From the NCBI GenBank assembly GCA_964432835.1, contig CAYSPA010000024.1, positions 1 to 14,930 on the forward strand: a stretch of DNA of 14,930 bases. The letters are read 5' to 3'. The notes beneath the pieces were generated by a model that saw nothing but the letters and a program-made list of their open reading frames with translations, was not told the origin of the DNA and ran no database searches. How positions within the stretch are numbered: the first letter of the stretch is position 1; each line of letters starts with the position of its first letter. This DNA is from B18-G2 sp964432835. GTDB taxonomy: Archaea; Thermoplasmatota; E2; DHVEG-1; B18-G2. Shown here one piece after another: positions 14,888 through 14,930 of this stretch. A program made the translations under genes and the position numbers.

Positions 14888-14930
14888 CGCCGAGGGGGAG
14901 ATTTGAACTCCCGCGGTGCGAAAGCACCAC
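14888..14930 (-). tRNA. tRNA-Ser, 3' part (window edge)
   Basis: Read on the minus strand: a long variable arm with stem GGTGC/GCACC and loop TTTC (14915-14928), the T arm GGGAG-TTCAAAT-CTCCC (14896-14912), the acceptor 3' strand CCTCGGC (14889-14895) and discriminator G (14888). The long variable arm limits it to the Ser/Leu class II tRNAs, and the G discriminator with a CCGAGG-type acceptor favours Ser over Leu. CCA is not encoded. The anticodon half lies outside the window, so the isoacceptor is unknown. Confidence 0.85.

Overview
The window is archaeal chromosomal DNA, probably from a euryarchaeote, possibly a thermophile of the Thermoplasmata/DHVE2 kind; that placement is an inference from gene families and style, not from a marker gene. 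The archaeal evidence is an AglB/STT3 oligosaccharyltransferase, a UbiA prenyltransferase of the archaeal ether-lipid type, an AMMECR1 protein, an archaeal/eukaryotic-type TrpRS, a bifunctional-type FBPase/IMPase, TATA-box promoters and Shine-Dalgarno sites of the GGTGAT/GGAGGT type. Isoleucine ATA and arginine AGA/AGG codons are abundant throughout. Nothing looks like a mobile element, CRISPR array or integrated virus; this is mostly core chromosome.

Layout. Plus strand, 201-7077: PRPP synthase, a very long AglB whose promoter TATA box lies on the stop codon of the preceding gene, AMMECR1, dihydroorotase (TTG start, overlapping AMMECR1), and the first 60 codons of a DUF368 membrane protein. 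An assembly gap of 100 N (7078-7177) interrupts DUF368. After the gap, still on the plus strand, come an inositol-monophosphatase/FBPase-type gene and enolase. Minus strand, 9227-13908: two Yip1-like membrane proteins, a UbiA prenyltransferase, TrpRS and a secreted lipoprotein with a HEWGVF motif. Finally there is a divergent plus-strand gene for a small secreted or anchored protein, and the 3' part of a tRNA-Ser gene on the minus strand at the right edge.

How the genes work together. PRPP synthase and dihydroorotase supply nucleotide synthesis. The FBPase/IMPase and enolase belong to gluconeogenesis/glycolysis (the former perhaps also to inositol metabolism). AglB, DUF368 (a family shown in bacteria to carry polyprenyl phosphate across the membrane) and the UbiA enzyme all touch isoprenoid lipids, and AglB with DUF368 could form a dolichyl-phosphate use-and-recycle pair. 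The several sequon-rich exported proteins here would be natural substrates for AglB, including AglB's own C-terminal tail.

Most notable points: AglB carries a C-terminal array of SdrD-B/Cna-B-like Ig domains with calcium-loop motifs and about 21 N-glycosylation sequons in the last ~300 residues; the HEWGVF lipoprotein looks like an archaeal member of an uncharacterised family I otherwise associate with bacteria; and the 100-N gap must hide more than 100 bases. I see no clear multi-gene novel system.
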